Below, in pieces: positions 44,602-53,214 of a stretch of DNA of 64,000 nucleotides. The stretch spans positions 1,364,001-1,428,000 of the forward strand of contig NZ_CP114015.1 in the NCBI RefSeq assembly GCF_026898095.1, given 5' to 3'. The notes beneath the pieces are model-generated. The model did not search any database, was not told the DNA's origin, and saw nothing but the letters and a program-made list of their open reading frames with translations. The position numbers and the translations under genes are program-made. The DNA is from Arthrobacter sp. ATA002. GTDB lineage: Bacteria; Actinomycetota; Actinomycetes; Actinomycetales; Micrococcaceae. How positions within the stretch are numbered: the first letter of the stretch is position 1; each line of letters opens with the position of its first letter.

Positions 44602-46068
44602 TTGCAGGACAATGACCAACCTCAGCATCCTATTGACAGGGACCATCCGCAGAGGCAATACAACACCACGGAATGTTTTAACTACCTAGACGCAATGTTT
44701 CCGAGCTTCCACCCATCAGGCATGTATAGATCCAACGCGTTGGAAGAACACCGCGGTTCGCTGTCCTGGGGCGCGTCACTGGTGGGCAGGTCCTATCTTC
44801 GAATCTATGAGAAGACCGGGGATCATAAATATCTGCGAGGGTTCATCGGGATAGGCGAGCAACTACTACTTGCCCGTGACGAAGTACGAGGAGCGGTCGA
44901 TTACCTCGGGCGGTCTGGCCCAGTCTGGAGGTCTGGTCGGCCTTATACCACAAATCTGATTTCGTTTAGATGTGGCGCGATTGAGGGACCATGCCTAGAA
45001 ATTCGGTCCAAGCAGGCTGAACACGTTCGCGTTGAGAACATTCAGCAGGAAGGTGGAACGCTCGACATATCATTTCTGTCGAGTCCTCAAGAGCCCGCGC
45101 TTGTGTCGTTCGAAAATGTGAGCGTTTGGGCCGGTACCGATAATAATCTCAATAAGATTCTGACCGAACAGCATTGGAAGTCACCCCAAGCAGCAGCTGT
45201 CATATCCCACGACGGTTGCGTGAAGAGCCTGAGTGGGCCAGGTGTCTATAGTCTAGTTGAACAGTACTATGCCCCGGCAATACACGTTTCCCAAATTTGT
45301 TTAGCGATGCTTGAATTTAGCAAAATTGTGAGCGGCGACCCCGAGCTTTATGCAGTGTATGGCCGCTACTCGGACAGTTACGTCGAGGCGGCAATAGCTG
45401 CGTTAGAAGTATATGATTCAGACTACCGCGTCGAAGACGGCAACGGCTATTATATAATTCCTGCCGATGCCCCCACCGACTTCGAAGGTACAGATGCTCC
45501 GCAGAATCACAATATGAGCATGGCACTCTGCTTTCTAATCCTTCACCGGATTACGCGGAGGGAGGCATATACACTGCGCGCAACCGAGCTGCTTAGAACG
45601 TTTATGATGGGGCTCTCTTCCCGAAATCTAGATGGCCGGCAATGTCTGGTTTGGTCATACTTTATACCGACGCTCCATAACTATCGTGGACACAGCGGTG
45701 GTAATTTATCTCGGTGGAGGTCCTGGCGGAAAGGAAACCCCAGGATGGAGGATATGTCACATGCTGTACTAGCCGTGGAAGCAGCTGTCGAGGCTCATCG
45801 GCTTGGAATCGAAGTTACAGCACGAGACCTCCAAGGCATGGCAAACACCTTTCTTAGCGCAGCGGCGACGGGAACATTGTCCAGCTATATCGACGGTACC
45901 GCCGGCTACGGAAAATACGATGCAGTCGCTGGCCGTTGGTCGATTTTGGGGCCTTGGGACAGTCGTGTTTACGAGACAGCTATGAAGATCACCCAGGCTA
46001 ACCAGCCTCCGCCTCTTCATGCGTCAGTATTACTTTCATGTGCCAATCTGGTGACCTACGCTTCGTAG
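44602..46068 (+). CDS. Predicted helical-toroid (alpha/alpha barrel) carbohydrate-active protein
   Basis: 488 aa from TTG 44602, with GGGAG nine bases upstream; the start is uncertain. Helical hairpins (WGASLVGRSYLRIYEKTGDH), then a beta-rich insert (residues about 105-180), then more paired helices (VSQICLAMLEFSKIVSGDPE, NHNMSMALCFLILHRITRRE, DMSHAVLAVEAAVEAHRLGI) resemble the (alpha/alpha)6 toroids of glycoside hydrolases, polysaccharide lyases and uronate C5-epimerases. No signal peptide is seen, so it would act in the cytoplasm. No catalytic residue can be assigned. GC is clearly lower than in the core genes. Family not recognised with certainty. The gap 44426-44601 holds no gene. Confidence 0.5.
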   Translation: MQDNDQPQHPIDRDHPQRQYNTTECFNYLDAMFPSFHPSGMYRSNALEEHRGSLSWGASLVGRSYLRIYEKTGDHKYLRGFIGIGEQLLLARDEVRGAVDYLGRSGPVWRSGRPYTTNLISFRCGAIEGPCLEIRSKQAEHVRVENIQQEGGTLDISFLSSPQEPALVSFENVSVWAGTDNNLNKILTEQHWKSPQAAAVISHDGCVKSLSGPGVYSLVEQYYAPAIHVSQICLAMLEFSKIVSGDPELYAVYGRYSDSYVEAAIAALEVYDSDYRVEDGNGYYIIPADAPTDFEGTDAPQNHNMSMALCFLILHRITRREAYTLRATELLRTFMMGLSSRNLDGRQCLVWSYFIPTLHNYRGHSGGNLSRWRSWRKGNPRMEDMSHAVLAVEAAVEAHRLGIEVTARDLQGMANTFLSAAATGTLSSYIDGTAGYGKYDAVAGRWSILGPWDSRVYETAMKITQANQPPPLHASVLLSCANLVTYAS

Positions 46069-46365
46069 CGCTCAAGACGGTTTCGATCCATGAAAGAGCC
46101 GAGGGCAGTGGTGCGTCACCGGCAGCCAAGGCACGCATCATTGTAGTTGAAAGCTGCTTTAGGATATAGTTACACGACCGAACACTCATGAACATCCCTT
46201 TAGCTTCAGGGCCAGCACCGGCGGCATTCTGAAACCTTTTATAAGCGTTCCAACACCGATTAATTACGCCTTTGTCCTATGTGGTCGGCGGCCGTGCATA
46301 CATGCGCTGGTCGGCTGAGCAAAAGTCAAAGGTGCCAAGTTCAGATGAAATAAGAAGGGCTGCCA
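46069..46365 (+). other. 297-bp gap without recognisable gene
   Basis: Low-GC spacer. No convincing frame, tRNA or strong hairpin was seen. A weak promoter for the following dehydrogenase is possible but no box pair stands out. Confidence 0.4.
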
Positions 46366-47623
46366 ATGAAGGATCTTGTAGTTGTCGGACAGGGATATGT
46401 GGGTTTGCCTCTTGCCCAGGCGGCGACCTCGTCGGGCCTAAGAGTAGCTGGCCTTGATCGCAACAATGAGACTGTTGCAAACCTAAACTCTGGGTTATCG
46501 CATATCGACGACATCACAAATGACGAACTCCTGCTTATGTGCCAAAGAGGATATGAGGCTACAACAGACCCGTCCGTCATCAAGGGTGCACGTTATGTCG
46601 TAATCTGCGTCCCGACACCTCTTGGCGAGGCGGGAAGCCCCGACCTTCGTGCGGTAATCGGAGCCTCGAAGGATATAGCGGCCAACATGTCCCCTGGGGT
46701 AACAGTCATCTTGGAATCAACTACTTATCCTGGCACTACAGAGGATTTGGTTCTTCCAATCCTCCAGAGCTCTGGTCTGACTCTTGACATTGACTTTTGG
46801 CTGGCGTTTTCACCTGAGCGGATTGACCCTGGAAATAAAACGTTCTCACTAAAGAACACGCCCAAGGTAGTCGGCGGGGTGAGTGAGGTTTCCACAAAGT
46901 CTGCCGCAGATCTTTATGCGGGTTTCATTGATGAGGTTGTTTGTGTCCGTGGTTCTAAGGAGGCTGAGACTTCTAAGCTCCTCGAAAACACCTACAGGCA
47001 TATCAACATAGCCCTAGTCAATGAAATGGCCCGGTTCTGCCATGAAATGGACATTGACCTATGGAATGTCATTGATGCCGCGAAAACTAAACCCTTCGGA
47101 TTCCATGCGTTCTACCCAGGACCCGGGGTAGGGGGCATTGCATCCCCATCGATCCGAACTACCTTAGCCACCAGGTGAACAAGTTGTTGGGGTATCCGTT
47201 CAGGTTCGTGGAGCTCGCGGAGGAGATCAATAATTCGATGCCACGGTACATACTGGAGCGCGTTCAAAGTCTGTTAAACGATCAGGGCAAGGCTTTGAAA
47301 GGCTCTAGCGTGCTGCTTCTGGGGGTCACATATAAGCCTGATATTGCAGATCAGCGAGAATCACCGGCGCTGCCGTTGGCCCGTCTTCTGATGCAAAAGG
47401 GTCAGACGTGCATTTTCATGATCCGAGGGTATCCGAGTGGACTGTAGATGACCGCAAGATCGGGAGGGTTTCCGATCTCGGCGATGCGGTTGAAGATGCT
47501 GACATCGTTGTATTGATGCAGAATCACCGTGATTACGACGTTGATAACCTTGCCGAATCTGCAAAGTTCTTCTTCGATACCCGTGGTGTAGTTTCGGGGC
47601 GAACCAACGCATCGCGTCTGTAA
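46366..47623 (+). CDS. UDP-sugar 6-dehydrogenase, WecC/WbpA type (two frameshifts)
   Basis: 419 aa after correction. It oxidises the C6 hydroxyl of a UDP-N-acetylhexosamine (ManNAc or GlcNAc) or UDP-glucose to a uronate with 2 NAD+. Evidence: the Rossmann motif VVVGQGYVGLPLA (residues 4-16), SSTYPGTT-like ESTTYPGTTEDLVLP, FSPERIDPG, ETSKLLENTYRHINIALVNE and the C-terminal UDP-binding region (VTYKPDIADQRESPA, QNHRDYD). The catalytic Cys lies in GPGVGGHCIPIDP, restored by adding one C to GGCATTGC near 47138. A second lost base (GGG near 47400) restores KGSDVHFHDPRVSEW. It supplies an acidic sugar for the island's polysaccharide. Confidence 0.88.
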
Positions 47624-47633
47624 CGGGTTTCAA

Positions 47634-48425
47634 TTGGTTGATAGACAGAAATCCCTCGTGTTTCAGACATGGAAGTATTATTCTTTCCTCCTGATCATGT
47701 GTATTTTCACGCTCGTGTCCCTAATCTTCTTTCCTGGGGTATTTGCATTCGTAGTATTTGTATGTTTTGTAGGAGTTTCCGGCGCGCTGATACTCAGGGC
47801 CATCTTTGGAATGGCTCTCTCGGCGCGCCAACAACATCAGAATCTGGTCGCTCTTATTAGGGAGCATAACGCTGCATACAATGTGAAGTTTGATGAGAAT
47901 GAGGCCAGGGTTCGTCAGTTGGGTGGTTTGGTTCGTGAGGCGGAGCGTGCTGTGGCTGGGTTTGGTGAGGTGCAGCGTGTGAAGTTTGATGAGAATGAGG
48001 CCAGGGTTCGTCAGTTGGGTGGTTTGGTTCGTGAGGCGGAGCGTGCTGTGGCTGGGTTTGGTGAGGTGCAGCGTGTGAAGTTTGATGAGAATGAGGCCAG
48101 GGTTCGTCAGTTGGGTGGTTTGGTTCGTGAGGCGGAGCGTGCTGTGGCTGGGTTTGGTGAGGTGCAGCGTGTGAAGTTTGATGAGAATGAGGCCAGGGTT
48201 CGTCAGTTGGGTGGTTTGATTCGTGAGGCGGAGCGTGCTGTGGCCAGGCTTGGCGAGGAAACCAAGACTCTGCGGAACCACTTTAGTTCTGACGACGTGA
48301 AACGGCGAGCGACAGTAGAATTGAAACTTAGAATATTGAACGACTTAACCGTGCTACGCGAGCTCTTGGAAAAACGAGATACTGATTCCTCTGTCAGGCA
48401 CGAACCCGTTTGGACTCCAGAATGA
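47634..48425 (+). CDS. Membrane-anchored protein with four 32-residue tandem repeats
   Basis: 263 aa from TTG 47634; the start is uncertain. Two membrane helices (about residues 15-33 and 36-58) put the rest in the cytoplasm. Residues 84-211 are four near-identical 32-aa units beginning VKFDENEARVRQLGGLVREA and ending AVAGFGEVQR, charged and helical, probably a rod or coiled coil. The C-terminal part (LKLRILNDLTVLRELLEKRD) is also helical. Its stop overlaps the next ATG (ATGA, 48422-48425), so it is co-translated with the glycosyltransferase. It could act as a chain-length ruler or assembly scaffold for a polysaccharide machine (speculative). Confidence 0.7.
   Translation: MVDRQKSLVFQTWKYYSFLLIMCIFTLVSLIFFPGVFAFVVFVCFVGVSGALILRAIFGMALSARQQHQNLVALIREHNAAYNVKFDENEARVRQLGGLVREAERAVAGFGEVQRVKFDENEARVRQLGGLVREAERAVAGFGEVQRVKFDENEARVRQLGGLVREAERAVAGFGEVQRVKFDENEARVRQLGGLIREAERAVARLGEETKTLRNHFSSDDVKRRATVELKLRILNDLTVLRELLEKRDTDSSVRHEPVWTPE
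47883..48266 (+). repeat. Four tandem 96-bp repeats inside a coding sequence
   Basis: Units start at 47883, 47979, 48075 and 48171. The first three are identical over 96 bp as far as I can read; the fourth differs from about 48215 (GTTTGATTCG) and degenerates at its end. Each unit is 32 codons, so gain or loss keeps the frame. The strong identity, including third positions, points to recent expansion or gene conversion. Confidence 0.95.
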
Positions 48426-49578
48426 TGAATCTTAGTAGCCGAGCGACACCGGGGTCCTTCGACGTGCTGCTCGTTGTAGCCCTAGATGTCAGTGAGTCCC
48501 CCGGTCTGGATATTCGATCCGATTTACGGAATTTACTCTCAAAGGGATTATCAGTAGGGCTAATGTCGTTGGGGCAGGGATCGCGTCCGGACAGATATCG
48601 AAACACTTCTTTGGTCAAGATGGCGTTTGAGTTGGGTGTTCCCCTGCTCGGTCATCGGGACGTTTGTAAGACTCAACTGGCCATTGTGTATAACCCCGAT
48701 CTGTTCATCGCCAGAGATCTCAGGGGAGTTTCTCGGCTCAATGGACTTGGATGGTCCTTGAGAATAAAAAATTCGAGAAGCTTTCTATTGATCAGCTGGA
48801 GTCTATGGTTGCACCGTATTGCGACTCCGGGTTTTCCTTTATGGCAGTAACCGCCGCGGAACAGCAGGCAGTGAGCGCTAAGACTGGTGAATATGTGGGG
48901 CTCTGGAACTTTCACGCCTGCGATGCCGAAGTTGAGGGCCAGATTGCCCATCCTGAGTCTATTCCTACCCGAATAGGCGTACCAGCAATGTCAAAATATA
49001 GTCGCGTCACAATTGAGGAGTTGAAAAGCTTCGCGCTGCGAGTTGGCGAGGTTGCGGGCAAAGCGTTGTACGCGCGAACACGTGTTCCGACCCAATTGCA
49101 GACCGGAAAGGGTGAAAACGATCTCCTAGTAGGCTTTCCTTTCGTCACAGGAGACCGCGACAGGTTTTTGGTTTCTCTGTCCGTGTACGTCGTACTCACA
49201 ACGATGCTCACGTCAGAAACATGGAAGGACGACGTGTACGCGTGTATGCGTCTTGGCGTTCCTCTGGTGCTTCCACGGACCCTTCAGCCTTACTTCGGCC
49301 CTGCAGCTTCTTATTTTGAAGTGGATGCTTTGGAACTGTTCCTTGAAAGCGCCGACCAGATGGAGGCCGCAAAAGGTTCTATAGAGTACGCAAAGCAGTC
49401 GTTTCAAGAGCGAACGTATTCGGAAAGTAACGGCACCCTCTTAGCTTTCGGCGTCTCACCCGTCGCCACCAAGTCGAGTGAAAACTACAACGACAACGGG
49501 GTCGGGGCACCTGCAACTCAACCGTCGGCCAGCTCGCATAAGGAACGCGGTCACCGGAGCCCCGTGTTTGTTTTGTGA
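48422..49578 (+). CDS. N-terminal part of a glycosyltransferase-like protein (frameshifted)
   Basis: Starts MMNLSSRATPGSFDVLLVVA at ATG 48422. The frame changes at the A6 run near 48768-48773; a seventh A gives WSLRIKKFEKLSIDQLE. The sequence has Rossmann-like alternation (FDVLLVVALDVSES, GLSVGLMSLGQGSR, DLFIARDLRGVSRL) and a second such region from VPAMSKYSRVTIEELKSFAL to YFEVDALELFLES, a plausible GT-B layout. The terminal QERGH-like stretch RGHRSPV runs straight into FVTSNGAGMGH of the next frame: one T added at TTT near 49568 would fuse both into a single protein of about 734 aa. That is my preferred reading. Confidence 0.6.
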
Positions 49579-50624
49579 CAAGCAACGGTGCCGGGATGGG
49601 CCATTTGACACGGCTGCTGGCAGTGGCGCGTCGCCTTGATGACGATATAGAAGCGACCTTTGTGTCGATGTCACAGGCTTGTGGCGTAGTGGCACAGTAC
49701 GGATACGGTTTCGAGTATATTCCGTCTAAGGGTGACTTGCTTGTTGACGGTACGCAATGGAATCAGTATTTCAGTAAACGGTTCATGGAGTCGTTGGAGC
49801 GGCTAAGCCCTGACGTCGTCGTGTTCGACGGAACCTGGCCTTACCAAGGTATTGCGCGGGCTGTCACGAACTATGATGCGAAGTTTGTGTGGATGAGACG
49901 AGGTATGTGGCGATCGGAAACTGCATCAACGTCTTTAGTCCGAAATACGGGATTTGATTCCGTTATAGAGCCAGGGGATGTTGCTTCCCCGTATGACCAA
50001 GGTGCCACTAGTCGAGCGGCTGATGCATATAAGGTCGATCCGATTATCGTGTTGGACTCTGACGAAATATTGGAGCGGAGCCAAGCAAGGGGCCTTCTGG
50101 ATATAGATCCAGATGAGAACGTCATGTTGATCACGCTTGGTGCCGGCAATATAAACAAGATAGACGACGATGTAGAAGAAGTCATCATGGCAGTCAAGGG
50201 GCTCCCCGAGACGTGGCGAATTTTTATGACCAGCCCGCTTATTGCAGATAATCGTGGCGTCAGCGATGGCGTCGAGAATATTTCGATGTATCCCTTAGCA
50301 CAGGTCGCTCGAGCGTTCGATTTCGTAGTTTCAGCAACAGGATATAACTCTTTTCATGAGTGGATAGCCTATTCGGTTCCGGCCCTATGGATCGCCAACG
50401 CGAACACCATTACAGATGATCAGATCGGCCGTGCTCGCTACGCCCACGATGTGGGACTTGGACTTGCTGCGGGACCAGGCGGTTCGGTCTCCATCTCGGA
50501 GGCCATCGAACAACTGGGAGAAAATAGTAATCGGGCTCGCTTCCAGGAAGCACTGAATCGGGTCTCATTCGCTAACGGTGCGCGGAGTGCGGCGCGACAT
50601 ATATCTGAGCTAGCTAAAGGTTAA
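49575..50624 (+). CDS. MurG-like glycosyltransferase domain
   Basis: The frame as written opens TSNGAGMGHLTRLLAVARRL, the Gly-rich acceptor-binding start of MurG/GT28-type enzymes (xxNGxGMGH). Later motifs are VMLITLGAGNIN (hinge to the donor domain), YPLAQVARAFDFVVSATGYN and SFHEWIAYSVPALWI, equivalent to the nucleotide-sugar binding GGxxxxxE region. It transfers a sugar from an NDP donor, probably to a lipid-linked precursor. GTG 49575 is not a convincing start: FVTSNG should be preceded by a strand, so this is probably the C-terminal half of the preceding protein. 50631 follows after 6 bp. Confidence 0.75.
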   Translation: MTSNGAGMGHLTRLLAVARRLDDDIEATFVSMSQACGVVAQYGYGFEYIPSKGDLLVDGTQWNQYFSKRFMESLERLSPDVVVFDGTWPYQGIARAVTNYDAKFVWMRRGMWRSETASTSLVRNTGFDSVIEPGDVASPYDQGATSRAADAYKVDPIIVLDSDEILERSQARGLLDIDPDENVMLITLGAGNINKIDDDVEEVIMAVKGLPETWRIFMTSPLIADNRGVSDGVENISMYPLAQVARAFDFVVSATGYNSFHEWIAYSVPALWIANANTITDDQIGRARYAHDVGLGLAAGPGGSVSISEAIEQLGENSNRARFQEALNRVSFANGARSAARHISELAKG

Positions 50625-50630
50625 ATTTCA

Positions 50631-51611
50631 ATGATTGCAACTTTGCCACTCGGTCAAAACGGTTCTGAAGGAGGGGCGTCGCAAACGGTCCTCTCGCGCG
50701 TTGTCCGGAGTTATCCTGACGTACGTACGCCGTTTGTCAAGGCAAGCTTGAACATTGATGGCGGTGTTGGGCTGTCTGTGGCCCGAAGGAATTCGCTTCC
50801 CGTCGTATTGCTCCCACTTTTCAGTGAGTGTCAGGATGCGGCGGGAGCGATTGTCGAGGCAGTGTACGGTCTGCAGCAGGCATCGTTAGAGTTTCGGATT
50901 GTGGTTGTTACTGATTCAGCGTCTTTCAAACAGCTACGGCCGTTCGGTTGGGCAATAAGCCATATGCAACCGGAGGCAACGTGGAGCGGAAGTTCTTGGT
51001 TTATCTACGCTCAGGACGAATTGGAAAGGGTAATTGCGGCCTTCGGATGTAGCTATGTGATAGAGACGTCTGAGTTGGGGATCAGCACCAGATCTTGGCA
51101 AAACCTACTGTCAATTGCTGGTATGGGACTCGACCTGCCTAATACCTCACTGCACGCCAGTTTCGACCGCTCGGCTACTTCTTTGCATTCCTCCTGGCGG
51201 GGATGGCTATACGATGTTCCAGGTGGTTCGTCCACGCACATGGTGCGGGTTGACGACCGTGAATGGGCAGTCGAAATCAGCAAGAATTTGAAGAGTTCGA
51301 TGGTCTTCTTGCAACTCGGGCCAGCTGCCACAAGTGGCCCGACTAATATGCCCCATGATATTCGCGCCGGATGGAATGTCGTCCACATGCGCCCTCTTAC
51401 ACAAGACTCTGAAGATAGGTCAGAGCATTTACCTGGAGTTTTAGCCATTTTTGATGCGCTAAGCCTAGACAACTGTGGAATACTCCAGCACGACGACCCA
51501 CGCCGTTCGGATTTTGAGGCGGCCTTGCCATCGGCAGTTCAGACCAACGAGGTCACTGAGTCCGAGATGGAAGCGGCATATCGGAGGGCCCTGTCAATCT
51601 GGTCATCGTGA
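50631..51611 (+). CDS. Hypothetical protein of the polysaccharide island
   Basis: 326 aa from ATG 50631. The stretch LPVVLLPLFSECQDAAGAIV, followed by VVVTDSASFKQLRPFGW and LERVIAAFGCSYVIETSELG, suggests an alpha/beta sugar- or nucleotide-binding fold. The second half (LPNTSLHASFDRSATSLHSS, VHMRPLTQDSEDRSEHLPGV) is not recognised. No signal peptide or membrane helix. It is last in the likely co-transcribed set 46366-51611, so it probably serves the same polymer. Its TGA lies within the heptamer repeat. Confidence 0.5.
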   Translation: MIATLPLGQNGSEGGASQTVLSRVVRSYPDVRTPFVKASLNIDGGVGLSVARRNSLPVVLLPLFSECQDAAGAIVEAVYGLQQASLEFRIVVVTDSASFKQLRPFGWAISHMQPEATWSGSSWFIYAQDELERVIAAFGCSYVIETSELGISTRSWQNLLSIAGMGLDLPNTSLHASFDRSATSLHSSWRGWLYDVPGGSSTHMVRVDDREWAVEISKNLKSSMVFLQLGPAATSGPTNMPHDIRAGWNVVHMRPLTQDSEDRSEHLPGVLAIFDALSLDNCGILQHDDPRRSDFEAALPSAVQTNEVTESEMEAAYRRALSIWSS

Positions 51612-51677
51612 AGCGTGAAGCGTGAAGCGTGAAGCGTGAAGCGTGAAGCGTGAAGCGTGAAGCGTGAAGCGTGAAGC
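51608..51677 (+). repeat. Ten perfect copies of the 7-bp unit GTGAAGC
   Basis: 70 bp of uninterrupted heptamers plus a partial eleventh (GTG). The first unit contains the TGA stop of the upstream gene. No gene starts inside. It marks the exact border between the low-GC island and the core genes. Confidence 0.97.
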
Positions 51678-51782
51678 GTGCGGCATGCAGGTGCTTTCTG
51701 CGCGCAGACGACAAGTATGCGGTTCAGTAACACGTCTTCGAGGGCTCTCCTAAGGTTCGAATCGTCTACTAGGCTTGTGCTC

Positions 51783-52556
51783 ATGCGTATTGCTCGATTT
51801 GTACAAGACAGTGACCCTGCGTTCGGCGTCGTCGACGGGGACGAAGGCCGTGAAGAAATAGCCGTCATTAAGGGCGATCCGTTTTTCTCCGGCGTCCAGC
51901 TGACCGGGGAGCGGCACAAGCTCGAGGACGTCCGGCTCCTTGCGCCGATCATTCCGCGCAGCAAAGTAGTGGGGATCGGCAAGAACTACGCCGACCATGC
52001 AGCCGAAATGGGCGGTGAAGTTCCCCCGGCACCGCTGATGTTCCTCAAGCCCAACACCTCGGTGATAGGTCCCAACGACCCCGTGGTGCTGCCGTCCTTC
52101 TCCGACGAGGTCTCCTACGAGGCCGAACTCGCCGTCGTTATCGGCCGGATCTGCAAGGACGTGCCGCTGGACCGGGTGGACGAGGTCATCTTCGGTTACA
52201 CCTGTGCCAATGACCTCACGGCCCGTGACGCCCAGCGGACGGACAACCAGTGGGCCCGGGCCAAGGGCTTCGACACGTCCTGCCCGCTCGGTCCCTGGAT
52301 CGAGACCGAGCTGGATACGGACGACCTGGCCATCCGCGGCTACCTCAACGGCCAGCTGGTCCAGGACGGCAACACCGGTGACATGATCTGGGGTGTCAAG
52401 GAGCTCGTATCCTACGTGTCCCAGGCGTTCACTTTGCTGCCCGGAGACGTCATCCTCACCGGAACCCCGGCAGGCGTGGGCCTGATCTCCGACGGAGAAC
52501 GCTACGACGTCTCCATTGAAGGAATCGGGCGCCTCTCGAACACGGCACGCAGCTAA
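51783..52556 (+). CDS. Fumarylacetoacetate hydrolase-family protein
   Basis: 257 aa. The FAH fold is shown by KVVGIGKNYADHAAEM, the metal ligands in VSYEAELAVVIG (Glu-x-Glu) and the Asp in YTCANDLTARDAQR, and the terminal VILTGTPAGVG. These Mg-dependent enzymes act on 2-oxo-dicarboxylic compounds (hydrolysis, isomerisation, oxaloacetate tautomerisation or decarboxylation). The start ATG 51783 (MRIARFVQDSD) follows TAGGCT (51770-51775) by seven bases with no Shine-Dalgarno, so it is probably leaderless. An in-frame extension back into the heptamer repeat is rejected. It precedes gltX, a common core order. Confidence 0.88.
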   Translation: MRIARFVQDSDPAFGVVDGDEGREEIAVIKGDPFFSGVQLTGERHKLEDVRLLAPIIPRSKVVGIGKNYADHAAEMGGEVPPAPLMFLKPNTSVIGPNDPVVLPSFSDEVSYEAELAVVIGRICKDVPLDRVDEVIFGYTCANDLTARDAQRTDNQWARAKGFDTSCPLGPWIETELDTDDLAIRGYLNGQLVQDGNTGDMIWGVKELVSYVSQAFTLLPGDVILTGTPAGVGLISDGERYDVSIEGIGRLSNTARS

Positions 52557-52559
52557 AGC

Positions 52560-53172
52560 ATGAGCAGCTCCAGCGCCGGACCGGTGCGCAACTCCGCCCT
52601 GGTCCGGCGCCTTTGCCGCCCGGAGCCGTGTGGGCCGCCGCCCTGTTCGCAGCGCCCTTCCTGAACGACGACGGCGCCACCGCCCTGCTCTGGGGTGCTG
52701 GAGCGGCCGCACTCGTTGCGCTGTTCCCGTGGGCCATGGTCACGGTCCTGGACAAGCGCGGAGACCTGCGGCGCGGCATCAACCGGCTCGGTGCCTCCCC
52801 GGTAATCCTCGGCGCGTTCGGGGCCGCGTTTGTGGTGCTTCGCATCATCCGCTGGACCGACGGGCCTAGGGCTTGGCCGCCGTCGTCTTCGGCATGATCG
52901 CCGCCTATGCCATCACCGCGGCGTTCACCAGGGTTGTCCGGCTGGACTGGGCGGAAGTTACCTACGCAGCGGCCGCCGTCGTACTCCCGGTCCTTCTCTA
53001 CCTGTTGTTTCCGGGCGCCGCGGGTACGGTCCTGGCTGCCGCCGTCGCCGGTCTGTGCGTCGGGGTCCTGATCAGGGAACGCCGGAGCGGCGGGCAAACT
53101 GCTGCCGCAGCCGCTGCGGGCGTGCTGGCCGGCGGCGGGGTCTTCCTCTGGCTGCTGACGTACAGTCTGTAG
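52560..53172 (+). CDS. Small membrane protein of unknown function (two frameshifts)
   Basis: 204 aa after correction, starting ATG 52560 three bases after the FAH-family stop. At least five membrane segments are visible (AVWAAALFAAPF, LLWGAGAAALVALFPWAMV, ASPVILGAFGAAFVVL, VTYAAAAVVLPVLLYLLF, AAAAAAGVLAGGGVFLWLLT). Lost bases near 52610 (TTT to TTTT gives RRLLPPGAVW) and near 52868 (GGG to GGGG gives GPRGLAAVVFGMIAAYAITA) join three frames. No functional motif is recognised. Confidence 0.65.
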
Positions 53173-53214
53173 CCGTCCGGGGCAGCGCGGCAAGAGACTA
53201 AACTGGGAAGCATC

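Noticed and set aside
47883..48266. CRISPR array
   Set aside because: The 96-bp units are contiguous, have no spacers and are translated in frame within a gene.
47721..48281. 186-codon minus-strand frame over the 96-bp repeats
   Set aside because: It is open only because the repeat happens to lack stops on that strand; the plus strand has the membrane domain and translational coupling.
51608..51677. CRISPR or rho-dependent element
   Set aside because: Simple seven-base satellite without spacers; no flanking cas-like genes.
51678..51782. FAH-family start at 51678
   Set aside because: The extension begins in the heptamer array and shows no conserved sequence; ATG 51783 gives the normal length.
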